A stretch of 6,690 bases of DNA from the NCBI GenBank assembly GCA_002491225.1, contig DKVN01000027.1, positions 1 through 6,690 of the forward strand, given 5' to 3'. Origin of the DNA: Faecalibacterium sp. UBA7177 (GTDB lineage Bacteria > Bacillota > Clostridia > Oscillospirales > Ruminococcaceae). How positions within the stretch are numbered: the first letter of the stretch is position 1; every line of letters begins with the position of its first letter. The notes below the pieces were generated by a model. That model had not been told where the DNA came from. It was given only the letters and a program-made list of their open reading frames with translations, and did no database searches. Position numbers and translations under genes: made by a program. Shown one piece after another: positions 1-5,621 of the stretch.

Positions 1-23
1 GGCGCTCCGGGTGCCGGAGCGCC
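1..23. repeat. Perfect 10-bp inverted repeat at the left edge
   Basis: GGCGCTCCGG (1-10) and CCGGAGCGCC (14-23) are exact reverse complements separated by GTG, so the RNA would form a very stable GC hairpin. No T-run follows on the + strand, so it is not a complete + strand intrinsic terminator as seen. It could be the terminator of a gene ending to the left, or a - strand terminator whose U-run lies outside the window. The cut edge prevents a decision. Confidence 0.5.
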
Positions 24-77
24 GCGCAGACAGCCTGCCCCCGTGCGCAACATCTGCGCCCCGGCCCTGCTTTTCCT

Positions 78-90
78 CGCAAAAACTGCA
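78..90. promoter_or_regulatory. Candidate regulator-binding element upstream of the mannosidase promoter
   Basis: CGCAAAAACTGCA is identical at 12 of 13 positions to CGCAAAAAATGCA at 3535-3547, upstream of the permease promoter. Its core is a short dyad, GCA-N5-TGC (79-89). Taking a transcription start near 126, inferred from the -10 box, its centre lies near -42. That is where class II activators bind, and the promoter lacks a good -35 box. The role as an operator is inference; A-rich motifs also recur by chance. Confidence 0.3.
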
Positions 91-91
91 T

Positions 92-119
92 AGTATAAGC
101 CCTGCGCGCATGCTATACT
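92..119. repeat. Inverted repeat AGTATA / TATACT overlapping the promoter
   Basis: AGTATA (92-97) and TATACT (114-119) are exact reverse complements. The following AGC and preceding GC extend the match with one unpaired base. The right arm is the -10 box of the mannosidase promoter. The left arm would read as a -10 box on the - strand. It may be an operator, a divergent promoter pair or chance. Confidence 0.35.
111..119 (+). promoter_or_regulatory. Extended -10 promoter of the mannosidase gene
   Basis: TGC-TATACT is a good extended -10 element (TGn plus a -10 hexamer matching TATAAT at five of six positions). At the usual 17-bp spacing the -35 region (about 91-96) reads TAGTAT and is a poor match to TTGACA, so the promoter probably relies on the TG extension or an activator. 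The start point would be near 126, giving a leader of about 137 nt. The same 11 bases, ATGCTATACTT, recur at 3600-3610 before the permease genes, which supports a real promoter. Confidence 0.65.
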
Positions 120-125
120 TTGGGT

Positions 126-262
126 GTTGATTTATTTTACGGCAGCCCCGCACAGAAAATGGGCCCGGGCCCCGCCGGCGGATGTTTGGGGAACAGACCC
201 GAAAACAAGCCGGCCGCCGGGCGGTCTGTGCGCGGCGCTGCCCTGTTAAAGGATGGCCCGCC
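126..262 (+). other. Predicted 5' leader of the mannosidase mRNA with hairpins
   Basis: The leader contains a 12-base GC palindrome (161-172, GGGCCCGGGCCC). It also holds a hairpin with a 7-bp outer stem, ACAGACC (193-199) with GGTCTGT (223-229), which encloses a 4-bp CCGG/CCGG inner stem (210-213 with 217-220). I recognise no riboswitch or T-box signature. In GC-rich DNA such stems are partly expected. The ribosome binding site at 248-253 lies outside the stems. Confidence 0.35.
248..253 (+). promoter_or_regulatory. Ribosome binding site that decides the mannosidase start
   Basis: AAAGGA ends 9 nt before the ATG at 263. An in-frame ATG 81 bases further up (182) has no purine-rich site in front of it, and the extra 27 residues it would add are basic and unlike the family. 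The start at 263 is therefore preferred. Confidence 0.7.
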
Positions 263-3200
263 ATGCAAAATACCGAACTGCGCCGCCGGGTGCCGCCGGT
301 GCTGGACGCGCTGCGCACCCTGGCCCTGCGAGACCGCGCCTTTGTACAGGGGCTGCGCAAAAAAGCCTGCCCCTACCACAGCTGGGATATTGTGCAGCAG
401 GACCCCGGCACTGCCCCCGGCTGGGAGCCGTTTGCCCCCGGCGACGCCATTGGCGGCGAGGAGGCCCATTTCGGCTTCCGGGGCTGCATCACCGCCCCGG
501 CAGGCAGCGCCGGACAGCACCTTGTCTGCCTTGTCTCGACCGGCGCGACCGACATCTGGAACTACAACAACCCCCAGTTCCTCGCCTATCTGGACGGCGA
601 GCTGGTTTGCGGGCTGGATGTAAACCACACCGAGTTTGACCTGGCCTGCCCTGCGGCGGACGGCCAGCAATGGCAGCTGGGCCTTTACGCCTACTGCAAC
701 ACGCCGGCGCGGGATGTCTTTTTAAAGGTGGAAACCGCGGTGCGGGACGATGAGATCACCGGCCTTTACTATGACCTGAAGGCCCCCTTTGAGGTAATGC
801 GGCTGCTGGACGAGGGGGACACCAATGCCATCCTCATTGGGCGGCATCTGGAAAAGGCCCTGGACCTGCTGGACCTGCGCGAGCCGTACAGCGGCGCATT
901 TTATGCCAGCGCTGCCGCCGCCCGCCGCCTGATGAAGGAGGAGTTCTACGAGGGCTGCTGCGCCCCCGGGCCGGTCACGGTGAGCTGTGTTGGCCACACC
1001 CATATTGACTTAGCGTGGCTGTGGACGCTGGCCCAAACGCGGGAAAAGGCGATCCGCAGCTTTGCCACCGTCAACTACCTGATGGACCGTTACCCGGAAT
1101 ACAAGTTTATGGCCAGCCAGCCCCAGCTGTACGATTTTGTCCGCCGGGACTGCCCGGCCCTGTTTGAAAAGATCCGCGCGCGGGCTGCGCAGGGCCGCTG
1201 GGAGCCGGAGGGCGGCACCTGGCTGGAGCCGGACTGCATGATGACCGGGGGGGAAAGTCTGATCCGCCAGTTCCTGCACGGGCAGGAATTCTTTGGCAGG
1301 GAATTTGGCAGCCGCAGCCGGATCCTCTGGCTGCCGGATGCGTTCGGCTTCAGCGGCGCGCTGCCCCAGATCATGGCGCAGTGCGGCATGGACTGGTTTA
1401 TGACCACCAAGCTGGCCTGGAACGACACCAACTGTATGCCCCACGACCTGACCCGCTGGCGCGGCATTGACGGGACCGAGGTGCTGGCCTATTTCATCTC
1501 TACCAAAGACTACGATCAGCGCCCCGACCGCAACCCGCGTCCCACCTTCAACACCACCTACAACGGCCTGCTGAACCCCAAACAGGTGATGGGCTGCTGG
1601 CAGCGCTTTCAGGATAAGGAGCTGACGCAGGATGTGCTGCAGTGCTTCGGCTATGGGGACGGCGGCGGCGGCCCGACCGCCGAGATGCTGGAAATCAACC
1701 GCCGCATGGAAAAGGGAATCCCCGGCGCGCCCCGGACCCGGCTGATCCACGCCGCCCCCTTTTTTGAGGAGCTGAAGCAGCGCCTGGCCCAGGCGCAGGA
1801 GGAGCTGCCCTGCTGGCACGGCGAGCTGTATCTGGAGTACCACCGCGGCGTTTTTACCAGCCAGGCCCGCAACAAACGAGCCAACCGCGAGGCGGAGTTT
1901 GCAAACATGACCGCCGAGAGCTTTGCCGCGCTGGCCGAGGTGCTGGACACCGGCTATGCCTACCCCGCCGATGTCCTGCACCGCAGCTGGGAGCTGACCC
2001 TGCTCAACCAATTCCACGACGTTCTGCCCGGCTCGGCGCTGGGCGAGGTGTATGAGCTTTCCCAGCAGCAGTACAAAGAGGTGCTGGCCTCCGACGCGGC
2101 TGTTGCGGGGCAGGCGCTGCGCGCCATCGCCGGCTGCGTCAGAACCGACCGCCCGGGCGTGCTTGTCTTCAACCAGCTGGGGTTTGCGCGGGACACGGTT
2201 GTCCGTGTTGACTGTGATGCGGCTGCCGTCACCGACGGCACGCATCCTCTGCCCTGCCATGCCGCCGGCGGGACCCTCACCTTTGCTGCGGCCGGCCTGC
2301 CCGCCAAGGGCTGGCGGTTCTATCCTTTTGCAGACGCGGCCGCCCCATCCCCCTGCGCCGTTCTTGAAACGGTTCCCGGGGGCGGGTATGCCGTCTGCAC
2401 AAGGTTTTACCGGATCGTGATCGACGCGCTTGGCCAGATCACCTCGCTGCTGGACAGGCAAGCCGGCCGGGAGCTGATCCCCGCGGGACAAAAGGCCAAC
2501 GAGCTGCAGCTGTTTGAGGACCGCCCCGACGAGTACGATGCATGGAATATCGAAAAATACTGCCGCCGCCACCGGTTCGCGCTGGACGGCGCGGCCAGCC
2601 TGACCGTGGCCGAAAACAGCCCGGTGCGCTGCTGCCTGCATCTGGAGCGCGCCATTTCCCGCTCGCAGCTTGCACAGGACATTGTCATTTACCCCCACAG
2701 CCGCCGCATCGACTTTGACACCAGGATCGACTGGCAGGATCAGCATGTTCTGCTGAAGGCGGCATTCCCGCTGGACATCTGCGCGGACCGCGCGCAGTAC
2801 GACATCCAGTTTGGCAGCATTGCAAGGGACACCCACGCCAACACCAGCTGGGACGAGGCCCGCTTTGAGGTCTGCGCCCACAAATGGGCCGACCTGTCCG
2901 AGCCGTGCTACGGCGCGGCGCTGCTGAACAACGGCCGCTGCGGCTACGACATCCGCGACGGCGTCATCCGGCTCTCGCTGCTGCGCGGGGCCACCTACCC
3001 GGACCCCCGCGCCGACCAGGGGCACCATCACTTTGTCTACGCGCTGCTGCCTCATCTGGGCGACTGGCGGCAGGGGGATGTGATTTTGCAGGGGTATGAC
3101 CTGAACGCCCCTGCCCTGACCGTTTTGGCGGGGGGTCAGCCGCAGGGCAAGCTGCCCGCCGCGTACAGCCTGTTCCAGGTGGATGTGCCCAACCTTGTGC

Positions 3201-3427
3201 TGGAAACCGTTAAGAAGGCGGAGGACGGCAGCGGGCTGATCCTGCGCCTGTATGAGAGCTGGGGCGCCCGCACCCGCGCCGTGCTGAGCCTGCCCGAAGG
3301 GGCCAGCGCCGCGCGCTGCACCCCGCTGGAACAGCCTGTGCCAAACGCCGTTTTTGCCGCCGGCGCTTTGCCGCTGGCACTGCATCCGTTTGAAATCTGC
3401 ACGGTTCGCGTGCAATTTGCCCGGTGA
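263..3427 (+). CDS. Cytoplasmic GH38 alpha-mannosidase (MAN2C1-like)
   Basis: This 1054-residue glycoside hydrolase family 38 enzyme would release alpha-linked mannose from the non-reducing end of oligosaccharides, retaining configuration and using a metal ion (zinc in characterised relatives). It has no signal peptide or membrane segment, so it should act in the cytoplasm on imported sugar. The N-terminal domain (about 1-235) is followed by the catalytic domain with H245-x-H247-x-D249 in GHTHIDLAW. H247 and D249 match metal ligands of Golgi mannosidase II. D359 in LPDAFGFS is the expected nucleophile, and H585 in NQFHDVLPGS is the last metal ligand. D466 in GYGDGGGG is a possible acid/base residue (inferred). 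The C-terminal half (about 650-1054) is the beta-sandwich region, with the family signatures THANTSWDEARFEV and HKWADLSEPCYG. Length matches the MAN2C1 type (about 1040) rather than the shorter MngB type (about 880). No frameshift or missing key residue is seen. Linkage preference cannot be read from sequence. Confidence 0.95.
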   Translation: MQNTELRRRVPPVLDALRTLALRDRAFVQGLRKKACPYHSWDIVQQDPGTAPGWEPFAPGDAIGGEEAHFGFRGCITAPAGSAGQHLVCLVSTGATDIWNYNNPQFLAYLDGELVCGLDVNHTEFDLACPAADGQQWQLGLYAYCNTPARDVFLKVETAVRDDEITGLYYDLKAPFEVMRLLDEGDTNAILIGRHLEKALDLLDLREPYSGAFYASAAAARRLMKEEFYEGCCAPGPVTVSCVGHTHIDLAWLWTLAQTREKAIRSFATVNYLMDRYPEYKFMASQPQLYDFVRRDCPALFEKIRARAAQGRWEPEGGTWLEPDCMMTGGESLIRQFLHGQEFFGREFGSRSRILWLPDAFGFSGALPQIMAQCGMDWFMTTKLAWNDTNCMPHDLTRWRGIDGTEVLAYFISTKDYDQRPDRNPRPTFNTTYNGLLNPKQVMGCWQRFQDKELTQDVLQCFGYGDGGGGPTAEMLEINRRMEKGIPGAPRTRLIHAAPFFEELKQRLAQAQEELPCWHGELYLEYHRGVFTSQARNKRANREAEFANMTAESFAALAEVLDTGYAYPADVLHRSWELTLLNQFHDVLPGSALGEVYELSQQQYKEVLASDAAVAGQALRAIAGCVRTDRPGVLVFNQLGFARDTVVRVDCDAAAVTDGTHPLPCHAAGGTLTFAAAGLPAKGWRFYPFADAAAPSPCAVLETVPGGGYAVCTRFYRIVIDALGQITSLLDRQAGRELIPAGQKANELQLFEDRPDEYDAWNIEKYCRRHRFALDGAASLTVAENSPVRCCLHLERAISRSQLAQDIVIYPHSRRIDFDTRIDWQDQHVLLKAAFPLDICADRAQYDIQFGSIARDTHANTSWDEARFEVCAHKWADLSEPCYGAALLNNGRCGYDIRDGVIRLSLLRGATYPDPRADQGHHHFVYALLPHLGDWRQGDVILQGYDLNAPALTVLAGGQPQGKLPAAYSLFQVDVPNLVLETVKKAEDGSGLILRLYESWGARTRAVLSLPEGASAARCTPLEQPVPNAVFAAGALPLALHPFEICTVRVQFAR

Positions 3428-3449
3428 TTCCTGCGATGGCCGCGTGCTT

Positions 3450-3501
3450 TTTGTGTTTTGCACAAATTCGTTTGTTTTGATTTGTATATACCTGACAAAA
3501 C
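3450..3501. repeat. Two short dyads in the AT-rich spacer after the mannosidase gene
   Basis: TTTGTG (3450-3455) and CACAAA (3461-3466) form one inverted repeat with a 5-nt centre. GTTTTG (3474-3479) and CAAAAC (3496-3501) form another with a 16-nt centre containing TATATA. They lie in the AT-richest part of the window, after the mannosidase stop and upstream of the permease promoter. They could be operator half-sites. No strong intrinsic terminator is visible after the mannosidase gene: only a weak 4-bp stem with a T5 run near 3432-3452. Some read-through into the permease genes is therefore possible. Confidence 0.25.
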
Positions 3502-3534
3502 GCCGGTTTTTCGCCCCGAATCGGGCAGGAGCAG

Positions 3535-3547
3535 CGCAAAAAATGCA
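3535..3547. promoter_or_regulatory. Candidate regulator-binding element upstream of the permease promoter
   Basis: CGCAAAAAATGCA differs at one position from the element at 78-90 and keeps the GCA-N5-TGC core (3536-3546). Its centre is near -75 relative to a start inferred at about 3616, that is 33 bp further upstream than in the other promoter, close to three helical turns. A shared activator is a reasonable hypothesis, not a demonstrated one. Confidence 0.3.
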
Positions 3548-3600
3548 ATAAGTTTTGGGGCAAGCGAGCAAAAAAACGGTGGTGCCTGCGCCTTTTGTGA

Positions 3601-3609
3601 TGCTATACT
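3601..3609 (+). promoter_or_regulatory. Extended -10 promoter of the permease operon
   Basis: TGC-TATACT is identical to the element at 111-119. The shared string is ATGCTATACTT (3600-3610). The sequence 17 bp upstream (3581-3586, GGTGCC) is not a -35 box. The start point is expected near 3616, leaving a leader of about 57 nt before the GTG start. The transporter genes can therefore be transcribed independently of the mannosidase gene. Confidence 0.65.
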
Positions 3610-3658
3610 TAATATCAGTGAGGGTATCGGTTCTTCAAAAAGCCCAATCAAAGTTTCA

Positions 3659-3665
3659 AAGGAGG
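3659..3665 (+). promoter_or_regulatory. Ribosome binding site deciding the GTG start of the first permease
   Basis: AAGGAGG is followed after 7 nt by GTG at 3673. The ATG at 3666 abuts the site with no spacing and opens a different, unsupported frame. The ATG at 3671 is followed at once by TGA. Only the GTG opens the permease frame. Confidence 0.8.
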
Positions 3666-3672
3666 ATGGCAT

Positions 3673-4551
3673 GTGACGAAGAAATCATCACTGAAACACA
3701 CCGGCGCGTTCTGGGCGTTCTGCGCGCCCTGCTGCATTTTATTCGGCGTGTTTTTCCTTGTGCCCCTTGTGCTGAGCATCTCGTTTTCCTTCACCAATTA
3801 TGACGGTTGGAAAACCATGGACTTTGTGGCCCTGCAGAACTACATCACCATGTTCAAGGACTCCAAGTTCTATCTGTCTCTGGGGCGGACGCTGCTGTAC
3901 ACGGTCTGCACGCTGCCGTTCCGGGTCATTATCCCGCTGCTGATCGCGGCGCTCCTGTGCTCCAACCGGGTTGCCGCCAAGAGCCTGACCCGCACAATGG
4001 TCTATGTGCCCGTGCTGATGAGCGCCCTGGTCGTTGGTATCACCATCAACTGGATGTTCAGCCAGGAGTACGGCCTTGTCAACTTTATCATCCAGTCGCT
4101 GGGCTTTGCCCCGCTGGAATGGTCGCTGAACCCCCGGCTGGCCACCTTTGTCATTGCCTTTGCCTCGGTCTGGTCCTCCATCGGCTTCAACATGATCCTG
4201 TATATCGGCGGCATCAACAGCATTTCCAACGACCTGTATGAGGCCGGCACCATTGACGGCGCCAGCAGTGTGCAGGCATTCTTCCGCATCACAATCCCGA
4301 TGCTGAGCCCCACCACCTTCATGGTCGTGCTGCTGTCCACCGTCAATCTGCTCAAGGAATACGCGCTGGTACAAGGTATCACACAGGGCGGCCCCGGCCT
4401 GAGCACAACCTTTATCATCCAGTACATCTTCGATAAAGGCTTCAACCAGATGCAGTATGGCTACGCTTCGGCGATTTCCACCGTGGTCATGATCGTTTTT
4501 GCCCTGATTGCCTTTGCTCAGTTCAAGGTGAACAACGGAGGTGAGACCTGA
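3673..4551 (+). CDS. Sugar ABC transporter permease, MalF/UgpA-type subunit
   Basis: This 292-residue inner-membrane protein is one of two pore subunits of a CUT1-family importer for oligosaccharides or similar solutes. About six hydrophobic segments are visible (roughly residues 14-38, 71-97, 106-129, 156-180, 212-233 and 263-285). The cytoplasmic EAA loop that docks the ATPase begins at E190 (EAGTIDGA) and runs to the IPM of RITIPM near 210. The motif ITQGGPGLST followed by a YGYASA stretch is typical of the MalF/UgpA subfamily. The start is GTG, set by AAGGAGG 7 nt upstream; no ATG fits the frame at that spacing. The stop overlaps the next start by one base, so the two subunits are made together. 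The ligand is not readable from the sequence; an alpha-mannoside is inferred from the neighbouring mannosidase. No binding protein or ATPase gene lies in the window. Confidence 0.93.
   Translation: MTKKSSLKHTGAFWAFCAPCCILFGVFFLVPLVLSISFSFTNYDGWKTMDFVALQNYITMFKDSKFYLSLGRTLLYTVCTLPFRVIIPLLIAALLCSNRVAAKSLTRTMVYVPVLMSALVVGITINWMFSQEYGLVNFIIQSLGFAPLEWSLNPRLATFVIAFASVWSSIGFNMILYIGGINSISNDLYEAGTIDGASSVQAFFRITIPMLSPTTFMVVLLSTVNLLKEYALVQGITQGGPGLSTTFIIQYIFDKGFNQMQYGYASAISTVVMIVFALIAFAQFKVNNGGET
4537..4544 (+). promoter_or_regulatory. Ribosome binding site of the second permease, inside the first
   Basis: GGAGGTGA lies in the last codons of the first permease and ends 6 nt before the ATG at 4551. With the TGATG stop/start overlap this is a classic arrangement for translational coupling. 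Confidence 0.8.
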
Positions 4552-5375
4552 TGAAAACCAAACGTATCAATCTGCCCCTTACGATCCTCTCGGTTGCCAT
4601 TGCCCTGATCGTTATCTTCCCCATCTTCTGGCTGATCCTCAGCTCCTTCAAGCCTTCCAACGAGCTGTTCACCTACCCGCTGCACATGTTCCCCTCCGCC
4701 CCCACCCTGGAGCATTATGTTTCGGTGCTGGAGGGCGGCTTCATGAGCTATGTCAAGAACAGCCTGTTCCTGGCTGTGGTGGGCACCCTCATCACCCTGC
4801 TCATCAGTGCGATGTGCGGCTATGCGCTGGCCATCTACCGCTTTGAAAACCGGTATGTCAACCTTGTATTCGGCGTCTTTCTGCTGGGCACCCTGATCCC
4901 CGGCGAAACGCTGACCATCCCCCAGTTCAGCGTGATCAGCGCCTTTGGCCTGTACAACAACATCTGGGGCGTGATCCTGCCGGTCGTCACCACCACAACC
5001 GGCATCTTCATGTTCCGCCAGCACTATATGTCACTGCCGCTTTCTCTGGTCGAGGCCGCGCGCATTGACGGCGCCAGCGAGTGGAAGATCTTCTCCACCA
5101 TCATGCTGCCCCTCGGCTCCAACGTGCTCATCACCCTGACCATCTTCAGCTTCATGTGGCGCTGGAACGACTATATCCTCCCGCTGCTGGTTTTGTCGGA
5201 CCAGAAGAAGTACACCATTCAGATCGCCATCAAAAACTTTATTGGCAACACCGGCGTGGACTGGAGCTCCATCCTGGCAGCCTCCGTTTTGTCCATCCTT
5301 CCCATCATTGTCCTCTTCATGATCCTTCAGAAATACATTGTCGGCGGCATCTCCGCCGGCGGCGTCAAGGGCTGA
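4551..5375 (+). CDS. Sugar ABC transporter permease, MalG/UgpE-type subunit
   Basis: This 274-residue inner-membrane protein is the partner pore subunit of the preceding gene in a CUT1-type sugar importer. Hydrophobic segments lie near residues 11-33, 66-92, 104-126, 137-157, 185-203 and 241-263. The EAA loop is textbook: EAARIDGA at 168-175, followed by the IMLP at 184-187. The C-terminus GGISAGGVKG is the usual ending of MalG-type subunits. The length is normal for the family. The ATG shares its A with the stop of the upstream permease, and the ribosome binding site lies in that gene, so expression should be coupled one-to-one. After the stop come about 115 bases of inverted repeats and a strong terminator, so the operon probably ends here. 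The substrate is unknown; the mannosidase upstream suggests manno-oligosaccharides or glycan fragments. Confidence 0.94.
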   Translation: MKTKRINLPLTILSVAIALIVIFPIFWLILSSFKPSNELFTYPLHMFPSAPTLEHYVSVLEGGFMSYVKNSLFLAVVGTLITLLISAMCGYALAIYRFENRYVNLVFGVFLLGTLIPGETLTIPQFSVISAFGLYNNIWGVILPVVTTTTGIFMFRQHYMSLPLSLVEAARIDGASEWKIFSTIMLPLGSNVLITLTIFSFMWRWNDYILPLLVLSDQKKYTIQIAIKNFIGNTGVDWSSILAASVLSILPIIVLFMILQKYIVGGISAGGVKG

Positions 5376-5385
5376 GTTCTCCATC

Positions 5386-5473
5386 CCGGGCAATGCCGCG
5401 CTGGGCAGCAGGATTGCCCGGCCGGCCTGCCGCCCGTCTGCGGCGGGGCCCTTTGGGTGCGCCTGCGGGCGCA
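5386..5473 (+). repeat. Run of three hairpins after the second permease
   Basis: Three inverted repeats follow one another. CCGGGCAAT (5386-5394) pairs with ATTGCCCGG (5413-5421) in a 9-bp stem. GGCC plus GCCGC (5424-5433) pairs with GCGGC plus GGCC (5440-5450). TGCGCC (5458-5463) pairs with GGCGCA (5468-5473) around a TGCG loop. They fall in the untranslated 3' part of the permease transcript, just before a palindrome and the terminator. They may stabilise the mRNA 3' end or form a small regulatory RNA. GC-rich sequence makes some of this expected. Confidence 0.45.
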
Positions 5474-5488
5474 GTTTGTCAGACAAAC
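5474..5488. promoter_or_regulatory. 15-bp palindrome GTTTGTCAGACAAAC, possible operator
   Basis: GTTTGTC and GACAAAC are exact reverse complements around a single A. The core TTGTCAGACAA fits the general FadR-subfamily GntR operator pattern TnGTnnnACnA. It lies 100 bases after the permease stop and 2 bases before the terminator stem, about 130 bases ahead of the epimerase gene. It includes TTGTCA, a five-of-six match to a -35 box, but no -10 box is correctly placed. As RNA it would give only a weak 5-bp hairpin. An operator role is inference. Confidence 0.35.
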
Positions 5489-5489
5489 C

Positions 5490-5530
5490 AAAAATCCCCG
5501 CCAGCCCGTCCGGGACCGGCGGGGATTTTT
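5490..5530. terminator. Strong bidirectional intrinsic terminator of the permease operon
   Basis: A perfect 13-bp stem is formed by the A5-T-C4-GCC arm (5490-5502) and its complement GGCGGGGATTTTT (5518-5530). A small CCCG/CGGG stem (5505-5508 with 5511-5514) sits inside the loop. The T5 end serves + strand transcripts and the A5 start gives a U-run for - strand transcripts. It separates the transporter genes from the epimerase gene. Confidence 0.92.
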
Positions 5531-5607
5531 AAAAAACAGGGCGGAAAAGAGACCGGGCAAAAGCGAAATCCTTTGAGCCGCAAAAGGCCGCTGTGCGGTT
5601 CCGTCTT

Positions 5608-5614
5608 AAGGAGG
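5608..5614 (+). promoter_or_regulatory. Ribosome binding site of the epimerase gene
   Basis: AAGGAGG ends 7 nt before the ATG at 5622, an optimal arrangement. No convincing promoter is visible between the terminator (5530) and this site. TTGAGC at 5573-5578 resembles a -35 box, but the expected -10 position reads CGGTTC. Confidence 0.8.
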
Positions 5615-5621
5615 TATTTTT

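Noticed and set aside
182..262. In-frame upstream ATG that would add 27 residues to the mannosidase
   Set aside because: It has no ribosome binding site, the added residues are basic and low-complexity, and AAAGGA is well placed for the ATG at 263.
1010..3571. 853-codon open frame on the - strand across the mannosidase gene
   Set aside because: It is a shadow of a high-GC gene. The translation is rich in Q, G, A and R without any recognisable domain, and the + strand carries full GH38 motifs.
3458..3676. 72-codon + strand frame ending on the permease start codon
   Set aside because: It spans the permease promoter, so transcripts from that promoter would lack its start. No ribosome binding site precedes its ATG and the peptide has no family signature.
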